From the NCBI GenBank assembly GCA_900113385.1, contig FOPE01000002.1, forward strand, positions 58,156 to 122,155: a DNA stretch of 64,000 nucleotides, in the 5' to 3' direction. How positions within the stretch are numbered: position 1 is the first letter of the stretch; each line of letters starts with the position of its first letter. The notes under the pieces are model-generated. The model had not been told where the DNA came from and searched no databases. It saw nothing but the letters and a program-made list of their open reading frames with translations. Positions 44,940-53,868 of this stretch are shown here, one piece after another. Both the position numbers and the translations under genes were made by a program. This DNA is from Lachnospiraceae bacterium C7. GTDB taxonomy: Bacteria; Bacillota; Clostridia; Lachnospirales; Lachnospiraceae.

Positions 44940-47153
44940 ATGAAAAAGATTAAGGTATTTAACAGTAAAAGAGTGTTAAGTTATTTAGCACTGTCTATTT
45001 TTGTGCTTTTGTCAGTAATGTTTTTAAATCAAAAAAATATTTACGCAAAGAACACAGTTGAAAATAGAACAGGATATAAAAAGCTCGTAGGCTATAAAGT
45101 AGACAAACAGACTGAAGATAAAAAACATGTTCAAGAAGATAAAAGATTGGGGGGTTATAATTGGGGAAAATTTGGCGCTAGATATTATTACAGTCAAATG
45201 AGACCAGAAGAGAAAAATTTGTATGATAATTTATATAACCGCTGCATGCAGCTGCTTTGTAATGAAAATTTAAATTGTCAAGAAGAGAAAAAATATGATA
45301 AATATAGCACGCCGGATGTAAGTTATTCCAATAATATATCAGACAATGATTTGGAAAATCTTATAACTTGCTTCAAATTAGAAAATCCTCAATTTTATTT
45401 TTTAGGGGATAGTTATTTTTATGGAACAGGAAACAATAAACATGTCTCTTTGGAAGTATATCGTAGATATGCATCAGGAAAAAATAGATATGCGGAGAGT
45501 GAGCATATAAAAAATAAGCTTGAGAGCTGGTTAGGATATGTTAATAAAAACAGTACTTCAATGCAAAAATTAAGAAGAATTGAAAAAGTGGTTTGCGAAA
45601 ATACAGAATATGATTTAAATTCACAGATGAATCAAAGCGCAGCAAGTGTGTTATTATATGGCAAATCTGTTTGTACAGGATATGCAAAAACATGTACTAT
45701 GCTAAGCAACGCAGTTGGAAATGAAGCTGTTTGCGTTATAAGTAACACTCATGCGTGGTCAAGAGTTAAAATAGCAAAAAAATGGTATAATATGGATCCA
45801 ACATGGGATGATAATGGAAGTAGTTCACCAAAAACAAATTTCTTCTTGGTAAATGAACAAAATACTAAAGTATTTGATAGAGATAAGGAACATGAATTAT
45901 ATTCCCTTTTTAGAGGAGAAATCAAAGCACCTGAAACTAAAAATGATTTCATGAAACCTATTTATTCTAGTTATTATTATTTCGGAAAATATGAAGATTT
46001 AAGAAATAGTTTTGGTAATATTAAAAGTGACGGAACTGTTGATGGTGTTTATTTAGATCATTTTATGAGAAATGGAATGAAAGAAGCTAGACAAGCAAGT
46101 GATATTTTTAATGTTGAGTATTATAGAAGTCACAATGAAGATTTAAATAAAGCTTTTGGAAATGATTTAGAAAAGTATTATGAACATTTTGCAGAATTTG
46201 GATATGAAGAAAAACGTCAAGCAACAGAACCAGAACAAATTCAAGACGAAGAATACCTAAGTCTTTATGATGGAGTAGATTATTCAAGTGTTTATAACTA
46301 TAATTATTATATAAACAAATATCCAGATGTAAAAAAAGCATATGGAGGAAATGTTAGAAAGACACTTGAACATTTCGTACATTGTGGAATGAAAGAAGGC
46401 CGTCAAGGAAATGAGACATTTGATGTTCATGCATATAGAAGAGCATATCCAGATTTGAGAATGGCTTTTAAAAATGATTGGGTAAAATACTATGAACATT
46501 ATATTTTTAATGGAGTTTACGAGAATCGTCAAACAAACAATTGTGACAAAATGGTTGATCCAATAACAAAGCTAGATGGAAAAGATTACGCTCCAGTATA
46601 TGATTATGAATATTACATAAGTCATAACCCAGATGTAGCAAAAGCTCACCCAGATGATGATTATGCAGTACTCTATCATTTCGTACATTGTGGAATGAAA
46701 GAAGGCCGTCAAGGAAATGAGACATTTGATGTTCATGCATATAGAAGAGCATACCCAGATTTGAGAATGGCTTTTAAAAATGATTTGGTAAAATATTATG
46801 ATCATTATTTGAAAAATGGACAATATGAAAAACGTCAAACAAACAATTGTGACAAAATGGTTGATCCAATAACAAAATTAGATGGAAAAGATTATGCCCC
46901 AGTATATGATTATGAATATTACATAAGTCATAATCCAGATGTAGCAAAAGCTTATCCAGATGACGATTACGCAGTACTTTATCATTTCGTACATTGTGGA
47001 ATGAAAGAAGGCCGTCAAGGAAATGCAACATTTAATTTAAATGAATATAAACAAAACAATCCAGATTTAGTACAAAAGTTTGGAAATGACAATCAAGAAT
47101 ATTATAAGTATTATATTGAATATGGCCATAATAACGTTCAAATGGCATCGTAA
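44940..47153 (+). CDS. Exported transglutaminase-like protein with eight surface repeats (copy 1)
   Basis: A 737-residue exported protein. A signal peptide (1 to about 37, IYAKN) precedes a charged linker and a helical region. A transglutaminase-like core (about 205-300) has the Cys-His-Asp triad at Cys245 (SVCTGYAKT), His271 (NTHAWSRVK) and Asp286 (YNMDPTWDD). Such domains in bacteria act as proteases, transferases or crosslinkers; the reaction here is unknown. Residues about 340-737 are eight half-repeats, two pairs of which are almost identical at DNA level. It is paralogous to the gene at 47442. AGAAAGGA precedes the ATG. Confidence 0.9.
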   Translation: MKKIKVFNSKRVLSYLALSIFVLLSVMFLNQKNIYAKNTVENRTGYKKLVGYKVDKQTEDKKHVQEDKRLGGYNWGKFGARYYYSQMRPEEKNLYDNLYNRCMQLLCNENLNCQEEKKYDKYSTPDVSYSNNISDNDLENLITCFKLENPQFYFLGDSYFYGTGNNKHVSLEVYRRYASGKNRYAESEHIKNKLESWLGYVNKNSTSMQKLRRIEKVVCENTEYDLNSQMNQSAASVLLYGKSVCTGYAKTCTMLSNAVGNEAVCVISNTHAWSRVKIAKKWYNMDPTWDDNGSSSPKTNFFLVNEQNTKVFDRDKEHELYSLFRGEIKAPETKNDFMKPIYSSYYYFGKYEDLRNSFGNIKSDGTVDGVYLDHFMRNGMKEARQASDIFNVEYYRSHNEDLNKAFGNDLEKYYEHFAEFGYEEKRQATEPEQIQDEEYLSLYDGVDYSSVYNYNYYINKYPDVKKAYGGNVRKTLEHFVHCGMKEGRQGNETFDVHAYRRAYPDLRMAFKNDWVKYYEHYIFNGVYENRQTNNCDKMVDPITKLDGKDYAPVYDYEYYISHNPDVAKAHPDDDYAVLYHFVHCGMKEGRQGNETFDVHAYRRAYPDLRMAFKNDLVKYYDHYLKNGQYEKRQTNNCDKMVDPITKLDGKDYAPVYDYEYYISHNPDVAKAYPDDDYAVLYHFVHCGMKEGRQGNATFNLNEYKQNNPDLVQKFGNDNQEYYKYYIEYGHNNVQMAS
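46371..47030 (+). repeat. 306-bp near-identical tandem repeats within the transglutaminase gene
   Basis: Unit boundaries fall at 46371, 46677 and 46983, exactly 306 bp (102 codons) apart. Two units and the start of a third are nearly identical at DNA level; for example HFVHCGMKEGRQGNETFDVH is repeated unchanged. Other repeats in the cluster are far more diverged, so this is a recent duplication and a site for unequal recombination. Confidence 0.9.
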
Positions 47154-47269
47154 TCTATTATAATAACTTATATGAAAAAAGTCGCATGCACTGTTGTTGT
47201 AATATACATAAATTGTATGAACTATAAGAAAAATATTTGCATTAAAAAAACTATTTAAAAAATTCGCAA

Positions 47270-47307
47270 AAAGCTGTACACTATTATAGAGGTGTACAGC
47301 TTTTTTT
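47270..47307 (+). terminator. Terminator after first transglutaminase gene
   Basis: The stem AAAGCTGTACAC/GGTGTACAGCTTT with loop TATTATAGA is followed by seven T. A similar but weaker hairpin with the same TATTATAG loop ends the GtrA gene near 59030. Confidence 0.9.
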
Positions 47308-47371
47308 ATATCGAAATTATACAGCCACAATAAAAATTCAATAAATTTTTTAGAAATGGCTTATATAAAGA

Positions 47372-47397
47372 TAAAAAAGCATAAAATAAACCGATAT
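47372..47397 (+). promoter_or_regulatory. Sigma-D-like promoter of second transglutaminase gene
   Basis: TAAA (47372-47375), 15 nt, then CCGATAT (47391-47397) match the Bacillus sigma-D pattern. The -10 is embedded in AACCGATATAA-N3-ATGAAGCT (47389-47410), which recurs before the L,D-transpeptidase gene. The TATAAT at 47395-47400 could also serve sigma-A, but no -35 fits. Confidence 0.55.
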
Positions 47398-47441
47398 AAT
47401 TAATGAAGCTGTATATAAAAATATAATAAGGAGGTTTTTAA

Positions 47442-49379
47442 ATGGAAGGTAACAATTATACAATTCATCGAACTCGAAGAATTGGATTGGTATTATTGGC
47501 CGTAATATCTGCAATGCTTTTAGTGCTTTTTACTCAATCACATAAAGTAAAAGCAGCACCTAATGAAGCTGGTTATAAGCAGCCAACTTTTGAAAAAGTT
47601 GACCAGCTTGAAGACGTTGTAGAGCAAGGGGAGATTGACCAAAATGTATATAACCAATATAATGCGTATTATACTGCAAATCCATATTGGGTTAAATACG
47701 GTTCAAGATACTACTACAACCAAATGACAACAGCAGAGAAAACATTTTATAATGCATTATATGCAAGATGTGATGCAATTTTGAACTCTACTGAAAATTG
47801 TAAAATCTTAAGTTCAGCTTATACAGTAGGAACAGTATTTTACAACTTAGGTTCATTTTCGGAAGATCCAACAGAAGATGCAAAGATTGCTAATGAAGTA
47901 GCATTAATCTTCTCATTGGAAAATCCACAGTTCTACTTCTTGAATAGTGGATTTACATATGGTCAATATGGAACAACACAAGGCTTTGTAGCTCCAAATG
48001 TTTATAGCGCATATGTAAACGGAAATACAAGAAGTAATGTAACAGCACAATTTAAAGCACAATTAGAATCATGGAAAAATCAAGCAAGTGGATATCCAAC
48101 AAGAATGCAGAGATTAAGAAAACTTGAAACATTAATCGACGAAAACGTAACATATGTTTCAAACGATAAAGATCAAAGTGCAGTAAGTGCTGTACTAGAT
48201 AAAAAATCTGTATGTACTGGATATGCAAAAACATTTGAAATGATTAGCAATGCCATGGGAATTGATGCAGTGAATGTAACAAGTGCAACTCATCAGTGGA
48301 CACTTGTAAAAATTGGTTCAAAATGGTACAACGTAGATGCTACATGGGACGATGATGGAACTAATGATGGTGTAGCAAGTGGCATGTCTTATTTCCTAGT
48401 AAGTGATGATAATGTTAAAGTAAATGATCAAAACGGTCTTCATATATTAGAATCAAGATGGGAAGCAAATGGAGTAGCCACTGTTCCAACAAGTAGTGAA
48501 AATTATTTAGATGATATTTTCTCAGTATCATATTATAAAAACAAATATAGAGATTTATACAATGCTTATAGAGAATGTGAAGGTGCATATCTCGATCACT
48601 TTGTAAATTTTGGAATGAATGAAAAACGTATTGCAAGTGATAAATTCAATGTAAATGTTTATATGGGAAATTATGAAGATTTACGAAATGCCTTTGGTAC
48701 AAGATATGCGTCATATTATGAGCATTATATTACAAACGGTAAGGACGAAGGAAGAGATCCTTTAACAGTTATAGATTCAGCAAAAGTAAAAAAATATAAT
48801 GGAGTAGACTATTCATTAGTATATGATCCAGATTATTACATGGAACACAATCCTGATGTTGTAGCTGCATTTGGTAACGATTATACAGCAATATTAAGAC
48901 ATTTCGTAGATTATGGAATGAGAGAAAAACGTAAAGGTAATAGCACTTTTAACGTAATTTCATACAAAAACCGTTACGCAGATTTAAGAAATGCATATGG
49001 AAATGATTTGTCAAAATACTATTTACACTATATCAATTATGGAAACAAAGAAAATAGAGTTACAACAGGTTACGAAAATACAATTGTTAATCCAAGAACA
49101 GTATTAAATGGAGTAGACTATGGTCTCGTATTTGATGCAAACTATTATGTAAACCGTTATAAAGATTTATATAAAGCATTTGGATATGACGATGAGGCTC
49201 TTTTAAGACATTTCGTAAACTACGGAATGAACGAAGGCCGTCAAGCTTCAGAAAAATTTGATGTAGCAGTATATAGATCAAATTATGTTGATTTAAGAAG
49301 AGCATATGGAAAAGACTTAAAGAAATACTATATCCATTATTTGAATTATGGACATAGAGAAGGCAGAGAAGCAGCATAA
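47442..49379 (+). CDS. Exported transglutaminase-like protein with six surface repeats (copy 2)
   Basis: A 645-residue exported protein. The signal peptide runs from 1 to about 39 (SHKVKAAP). The transglutaminase-like core (about 215-310) has Cys258 (SVCTGYAKT), His284 (SATHQWTLVK) and Asp299 (YNVDATWDDD). An N-terminal helical region (about 80-170) is shared with the copy at 44940 (GSRYYYNQMTTAEK against GARYYYSQMRPEEK). Residues about 365-645 are six half-repeats. AAGGAGG gives a strong start. It has its own sigma-D-like promoter and terminator, so it is transcribed separately from copy 1. Confidence 0.9.
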   Translation: MEGNNYTIHRTRRIGLVLLAVISAMLLVLFTQSHKVKAAPNEAGYKQPTFEKVDQLEDVVEQGEIDQNVYNQYNAYYTANPYWVKYGSRYYYNQMTTAEKTFYNALYARCDAILNSTENCKILSSAYTVGTVFYNLGSFSEDPTEDAKIANEVALIFSLENPQFYFLNSGFTYGQYGTTQGFVAPNVYSAYVNGNTRSNVTAQFKAQLESWKNQASGYPTRMQRLRKLETLIDENVTYVSNDKDQSAVSAVLDKKSVCTGYAKTFEMISNAMGIDAVNVTSATHQWTLVKIGSKWYNVDATWDDDGTNDGVASGMSYFLVSDDNVKVNDQNGLHILESRWEANGVATVPTSSENYLDDIFSVSYYKNKYRDLYNAYRECEGAYLDHFVNFGMNEKRIASDKFNVNVYMGNYEDLRNAFGTRYASYYEHYITNGKDEGRDPLTVIDSAKVKKYNGVDYSLVYDPDYYMEHNPDVVAAFGNDYTAILRHFVDYGMREKRKGNSTFNVISYKNRYADLRNAYGNDLSKYYLHYINYGNKENRVTTGYENTIVNPRTVLNGVDYGLVFDANYYVNRYKDLYKAFGYDDEALLRHFVNYGMNEGRQASEKFDVAVYRSNYVDLRRAYGKDLKKYYIHYLNYGHREGREAA

Positions 49380-49413
49380 TTTACTAAAAAATCACAAATA
49401 AAAAATTTATATG

Positions 49414-49458
49414 ATCCATCCACTTGGCAAAAAATAAAATCAAGTGGATGGATTTTTT
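49414..49458 (+). terminator. Terminator after second transglutaminase gene
   Basis: A perfect 13-bp stem ATCCATCCACTTG/CAAGTGGATGGAT with a 14-nt loop is followed by TTTTT. Confidence 0.92.
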
Positions 49459-49507
49459 GCCCCTAAAAGACAATTATTAAAATTTTATTAAAAAAAATTA
49501 AATGAAT

Positions 49508-49533
49508 TATAGAGAAAATTTATGAACCGATAT
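49508..49533 (+). promoter_or_regulatory. Sigma-D-like promoter of L,D-transpeptidase gene (weaker -35)
   Basis: CCGATAT (49527-49533) lies in AACCGATATAA-N3-ATGAAGCT (49525-49546), the same element as before the second transglutaminase. The -35 position reads TATA, one mismatch to TAAA. Confidence 0.45.
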
Positions 49534-49621
49534 AAAATATGAAGCTTTTGTAGAATAAAGTTAAGCAATTCAAAAAATACGATAATGTAAAAATTATCTT
49601 ATATAAAAAAGGGGGTAAGAC

Positions 49622-51613
49622 ATGTTTCGTAAAAAAGAAATTCGAAGCAAAGTTTTTAAAGTAATAATTTCAGCAAGCTTCTTTTTAGCAGCTCTATGTG
49701 TGAAGGATGAAGCAAAAGTAAATGCAGCAGAATTGCAAAATAATCAAAAGACTGTAAATGCAACAGAGGATACCTCAAACGTAGCAAGCACAGAAAAATC
49801 AGAACAAACAGCTGAAAAATCAGAACAGCAATCTAATACACAGTTAGATTTAGAAAAAGAAGAAGAGTCAATTGGAAAATCCCAGGAAAGTATAGATAAG
49901 GATTCAAAAGAGTTAAATAACGTAAAACAATTTCAAGATTACAAGAAAGATGATACGTCAACTAACAGTCAGGTTTTAACCCAAGACTTCAATCAATATG
50001 AAGCAGATGCAGCTATAGAAAAAGGTGTAGTTGCACCACTAGAAGGAACAACTATATATCAAGGCAAGGATTACAGTGCAGTATACGATTTTGATTACTA
50101 TATAAACAATAATCCAGATGTTTATGCAGCATTCGGCTATGATGATGAGAAAGTTTTAAAACATTTCGTAGAGTTTGGAATGAATGAAGGACGAAGGGCA
50201 AGCAAAAACTTTGACGAACAGTCTTATAGATATGCATATCCAGACTTACGAGTAGCATTTAAAAGAGACCATAAAAAATATTATCTACATTATATAGATT
50301 ATGGTCAGCGTGAAGGAAGAAAATATACTACAGGCGTAACTAAACTGTGTAATCCAGTAACAAGGGTAAATGGATTCGACTATTCAAAGGTGTATGATTA
50401 TGATTATTACATCAATAGATATCAAGATTTGAAGAAGGCATTTGGAGATGATGATGTAAGCGCAATATTACACTTTTACAATTATGGAATGCAAGAAGAA
50501 CGCCAAGCAAATGAGACATTTGATGAAAAATCTTATAGATACCAGTATCAAGATTTACGTTTAGCCTATACAAATAGACATGCAGAGTATTATAAACACT
50601 ACATAAAATATGGATGTGCAGAAGGTAGACAGACAAGCGGTACAACAGAACTTCAGAATATTATTACAAAGATTAATGGAGTAGATTATTCGAAAGTATA
50701 TGACTTTAAATATTATATCAATAGGTATCCTGATTTGCAGAAGGCTTTTGGTTTAGATGATGATGCAAGTGCAATAAAGCATTTTTTCGAGCATGGAATG
50801 CAAGAGCAGAGAAGAGGAAATGAAACCTTTGATGTAAGATCTTATAGATACCAATATAGAGATCTTCGAGCAGCTTATAGAAATAACTATAAATTATATT
50901 ACAGACATTATGTTTATAATGGAGCAGCAGAAGGTAGAAATACATCAGGAGTAACAAAATTACAAAATCCAGTAACTGTATATAAAGGAGTAGATTTATC
51001 TCCAATATATGATTACTATTACTATTCAACTAAGCATCCAGATTTAATAAAAGCCTTAGGAGATGATGATTATACATTGCTTGATCATTTTGGCGGAGTT
51101 GGAATTGTAGAAGGACGAGTAGCAAAAGCTAATTATAATCCAGATACATATTCAGCATTAAAAGAAAAATTGCATCCAACACCAGTAGCCAGTGATCCAA
51201 TGTATTATATCGCTCAAGGATATTCAAGCCCATCGCAGTATTTGATTTTGGTAGACAGATCAAGACATCAAGTAGGAATATTCAGTGGTGGAAAAGGTAA
51301 CTGGCATGAGCAAGATTATTTCCTATGTGGAGATGGAAAAGCATCAACACCTACAGTAGAAGGTGTATTCCACATTATTAATAAGAAACCATATTTTGAC
51401 TCAGGTTCAGCTAGGTGCTGGTATGCAACAAGAATTTATAGAGGATATTTATTCCATTCAGTATTATATTCACAGACACCAACACCAAAGTACATCAAAG
51501 ATGGTAGACTTGGAGTAGGAGTGTCTCACGGTTGCGTAAGATTAGATATTAATAAAGCAAAATGGATTTATGATAATGTTCCAATTGGAACTACAGTAGT
51601 AATTTATAGTTAA
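49622..51613 (+). CDS. Exported L,D-transpeptidase with N-terminal surface repeats
   Basis: A 663-residue exported protein. The signal peptide runs from 1 to about 37 (AKVNAAE), followed by a Glu/Ser/Lys-rich linker. Seven clear half-repeats and one decayed one occupy about 145-525. The C-terminal YkuD domain (about 530-663) opens with QYLILVDRSRHQVGIFSG and has the catalytic signature HGCVR, with Cys638 in VGVSHGCVRLD. These enzymes make 3-3 crosslinks or attach proteins to peptidoglycan. Domain order is reversed relative to the five neighbours, whose enzyme domain comes first. A GGGGG ribosome site precedes ATG, and a terminator follows. Confidence 0.93.
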   Translation: MFRKKEIRSKVFKVIISASFFLAALCVKDEAKVNAAELQNNQKTVNATEDTSNVASTEKSEQTAEKSEQQSNTQLDLEKEEESIGKSQESIDKDSKELNNVKQFQDYKKDDTSTNSQVLTQDFNQYEADAAIEKGVVAPLEGTTIYQGKDYSAVYDFDYYINNNPDVYAAFGYDDEKVLKHFVEFGMNEGRRASKNFDEQSYRYAYPDLRVAFKRDHKKYYLHYIDYGQREGRKYTTGVTKLCNPVTRVNGFDYSKVYDYDYYINRYQDLKKAFGDDDVSAILHFYNYGMQEERQANETFDEKSYRYQYQDLRLAYTNRHAEYYKHYIKYGCAEGRQTSGTTELQNIITKINGVDYSKVYDFKYYINRYPDLQKAFGLDDDASAIKHFFEHGMQEQRRGNETFDVRSYRYQYRDLRAAYRNNYKLYYRHYVYNGAAEGRNTSGVTKLQNPVTVYKGVDLSPIYDYYYYSTKHPDLIKALGDDDYTLLDHFGGVGIVEGRVAKANYNPDTYSALKEKLHPTPVASDPMYYIAQGYSSPSQYLILVDRSRHQVGIFSGGKGNWHEQDYFLCGDGKASTPTVEGVFHIINKKPYFDSGSARCWYATRIYRGYLFHSVLYSQTPTPKYIKDGRLGVGVSHGCVRLDINKAKWIYDNVPIGTTVVIYS

Positions 51614-51655
51614 AATGTAAAAATTGTATTTAAAAAATAATATATTTATTAAGAA

Positions 51656-51689
51656 AAAGGCAGGTATAAGAGAATACCTGTCTTTTTTG
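51656..51689 (+). terminator. Terminator after the L,D-transpeptidase gene
   Basis: The stem AAGGCAGGTAT/ATACCTGTCTT with loop AAGAGA is followed by a T run. Confidence 0.9.
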
Positions 51690-51718
51690 TGTAAAATTTT
51701 TATGAAAATCATACAATC

Positions 51719-51729
51719 TGTGTTATAAT
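51719..51729 (+). promoter_or_regulatory. Extended -10 promoter
   Basis: TGTGTTATAAT gives an extended -10 (TGn-TATAAT). The -35 position is poor. It lies about 45 bp before the next gene and shortly after a terminator. Confidence 0.5.
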
Positions 51730-51774
51730 ATATAAAGCTATGCGCAGAATAATTAGGAGGGAGCTAAATAAAGA

Positions 51775-53790
51775 ATGAACGCGATAACTAAACTTAACAC
51801 AGCTAGAAAAAAAACAGATAAAATTCTAACAAAGTTAGTGAAATATCGTTGGATTATTGCATTAATTATTTTTGTTTTATGTGTTGCATTTAAATTACAT
51901 GGATCATCCATAGGAATATACGATGGAATTTTCCCAACTCATATAAGCGAAGCAGATGCGCAAAAATATCATATTTTAGGAGGACCACAGATTATTAGAG
52001 GTGATGAATTTGTAGTTCACACTCCAACATATTTTTCACAGTACTATAATGGATTTAACAAATATAGTCAACAAATGTCTATGCACCCTACTAATATGGT
52101 TTTAGATTATTATGCACCTGTAAAAGATATTACATTATTATGTAAACCATTTAACTGGGGATACATTTTATTCGGTAATGAAAGAGGATTAAGTTTTTAT
52201 TGGTGTGGACAAATGATAATGCTATTTATGGCAGCATTTGAAATGTTTTATATTTTAACAAAGAAGAATAAATTACTGTCATTTGTAGGTATGTTTATGG
52301 TAGGATTTTCACCAGCAATGCAATGGTGGATGATACCTCATATGCCTATAGTATTCATATATGCGATGACATTGTTTGATTTAGGTTACTATATGCTTAC
52401 TTCACAGAGTAAAGTTAAGCAATGGATACTTACAGTAATTACAGGATTTATAGCAGCAGGATTTGCATTATCTATCTTTCCATCATGTCAGATAGTAGCA
52501 GGTTTAGCAGTAGCAGTGCTATTAATCACATGTTTAATAAGAGATAGAAAAGATATAGGAATTTATACTGAACTTGAAAAAGAAGAAATTAAAAAGAATA
52601 CTATCAATATGATAATAAAGATTGCCGTAGCAGGATTTATTGCAATAGCCATATTGATTTACTTTTTACTTACATCAAGAGAAGACTTTAAGTTATTAAC
52701 AGGAACTACATATCCAGGAAAGAGAGTTTCTCTTGGACAATATTCTACAATTTCAGATTTATTTACAGGCTTGAGATCACTAACTTTAAGTTACAGAGAA
52801 TCAAATGTTTTAAATAATTCTGAAGTAGCCACATTTATACATTTTACACCATTATTTTTATGTTTATTTCCTAGTCTTGCAAGAAGACTCAGAAAAGAAA
52901 ATACAGAAGACACAAAAATGGATTTGCTTATTGGTAAATCATTATTCTTGTTGTTGTTATTAGAAATTGTATTTATGGGAATTGGTTTCACACCAAGACT
53001 TGCCAAAATTACATTATTTAGTTATATCAACAGAATGCAAATGGGATACGGCTTTACAGGAGTAATCTTTAATGTATGGAGTATTAATACTATTTGGAAA
53101 CACAAAGAGTATTATAAGAAGTGGCAACTTATTCTTGCAACATTGTTATTTGCATTTGTATATGAAATGACTATAACAGTGGAATTAAGAGGATATTTGA
53201 AAGAACGTTACTTGTTAGTAGAAATAATAGGACTTTCAGTTATTGTATTTATGGCTATGATGAGATATAGAAAGCTATTTGCAGCAGGAATGTGTTCGGT
53301 GATGATAATTGCAGGAGCATTTGTTAATCCAATTTGTTCAGGAATATCACCAATTGCTAATCATCCTATTAGTAAGGTTATTAGAGAAACATCTGAAAAG
53401 GATCCAGAACATTATTGGGTAACAGCAGATGCAACATACATTACATCTAATTTTGTAATGGCAAATGGAGCTAAAAGCCTTAGTTCAACAAACTTTTATC
53501 CAGACTTCGATAAATGGAAGATTTTAGATCCTAAAGGAAAAAATGAAGACGTATATAATAGATATGCGAATATGGTTGTAGAAATTACAGATAAAAGGAC
53601 AAAAATGCATAATATTTCACCAGATGCTATTTCATTGCGTATTAATGCGAATGATTTACTAAAATTAAAGGTGAAGTATATTATGACTAGTCAAAAAGTA
53701 GAAAAGATTTTCAAAAAAGAAAACATTACCTACAAAAAATTGATTACTCAAGACGGTTATACAATTTATGAAATCAGTAAAAAAAAGTAA
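51775..53790 (+). CDS. Large membrane protein, GT-C-like
   Basis: A 671-residue protein with about twelve membrane helices (from about 28 to 520). A long extracytoplasmic loop follows the first helix (SEADAQKYHILGGPQIIRGDE), and a soluble C-terminal domain covers about 530-671. The plan fits GT-C fold transferases and YfhO-like proteins that use polyprenyl-linked sugars outside the membrane. No catalytic residues can be assigned with certainty. The next gene encodes a polyprenyl-phosphate glycosyltransferase, and GtrA lies further down, which supports the idea. TAGGAGGG lies 14 bases before the ATG. Confidence 0.7.
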   Translation: MNAITKLNTARKKTDKILTKLVKYRWIIALIIFVLCVAFKLHGSSIGIYDGIFPTHISEADAQKYHILGGPQIIRGDEFVVHTPTYFSQYYNGFNKYSQQMSMHPTNMVLDYYAPVKDITLLCKPFNWGYILFGNERGLSFYWCGQMIMLFMAAFEMFYILTKKNKLLSFVGMFMVGFSPAMQWWMIPHMPIVFIYAMTLFDLGYYMLTSQSKVKQWILTVITGFIAAGFALSIFPSCQIVAGLAVAVLLITCLIRDRKDIGIYTELEKEEIKKNTINMIIKIAVAGFIAIAILIYFLLTSREDFKLLTGTTYPGKRVSLGQYSTISDLFTGLRSLTLSYRESNVLNNSEVATFIHFTPLFLCLFPSLARRLRKENTEDTKMDLLIGKSLFLLLLLEIVFMGIGFTPRLAKITLFSYINRMQMGYGFTGVIFNVWSINTIWKHKEYYKKWQLILATLLFAFVYEMTITVELRGYLKERYLLVEIIGLSVIVFMAMMRYRKLFAAGMCSVMIIAGAFVNPICSGISPIANHPISKVIRETSEKDPEHYWVTADATYITSNFVMANGAKSLSSTNFYPDFDKWKILDPKGKNEDVYNRYANMVVEITDKRTKMHNISPDAISLRINANDLLKLKVKYIMTSQKVEKIFKKENITYKKLITQDGYTIYEISKKK

Positions 53791-53868
53791 AATATTCTTA
53801 AAATCAAAAGAATATATATATATAAAGACATAAGACAAAATTAATTATTAAATAGAGGTGGAGGAAAA

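Noticed and set aside
46371..47030. CRISPR-like or mobile repeat
   Set aside because: The 306-bp periodicity is exactly 102 codons of an open reading frame and encodes the protein repeat.
46108..47031. Series of 77-88 residue - strand frames opposite the repeat genes
   Set aside because: They are mirror frames of the A-rich, repeat-coding + strand, with repeated His/Leu-rich content and no ribosome sites.
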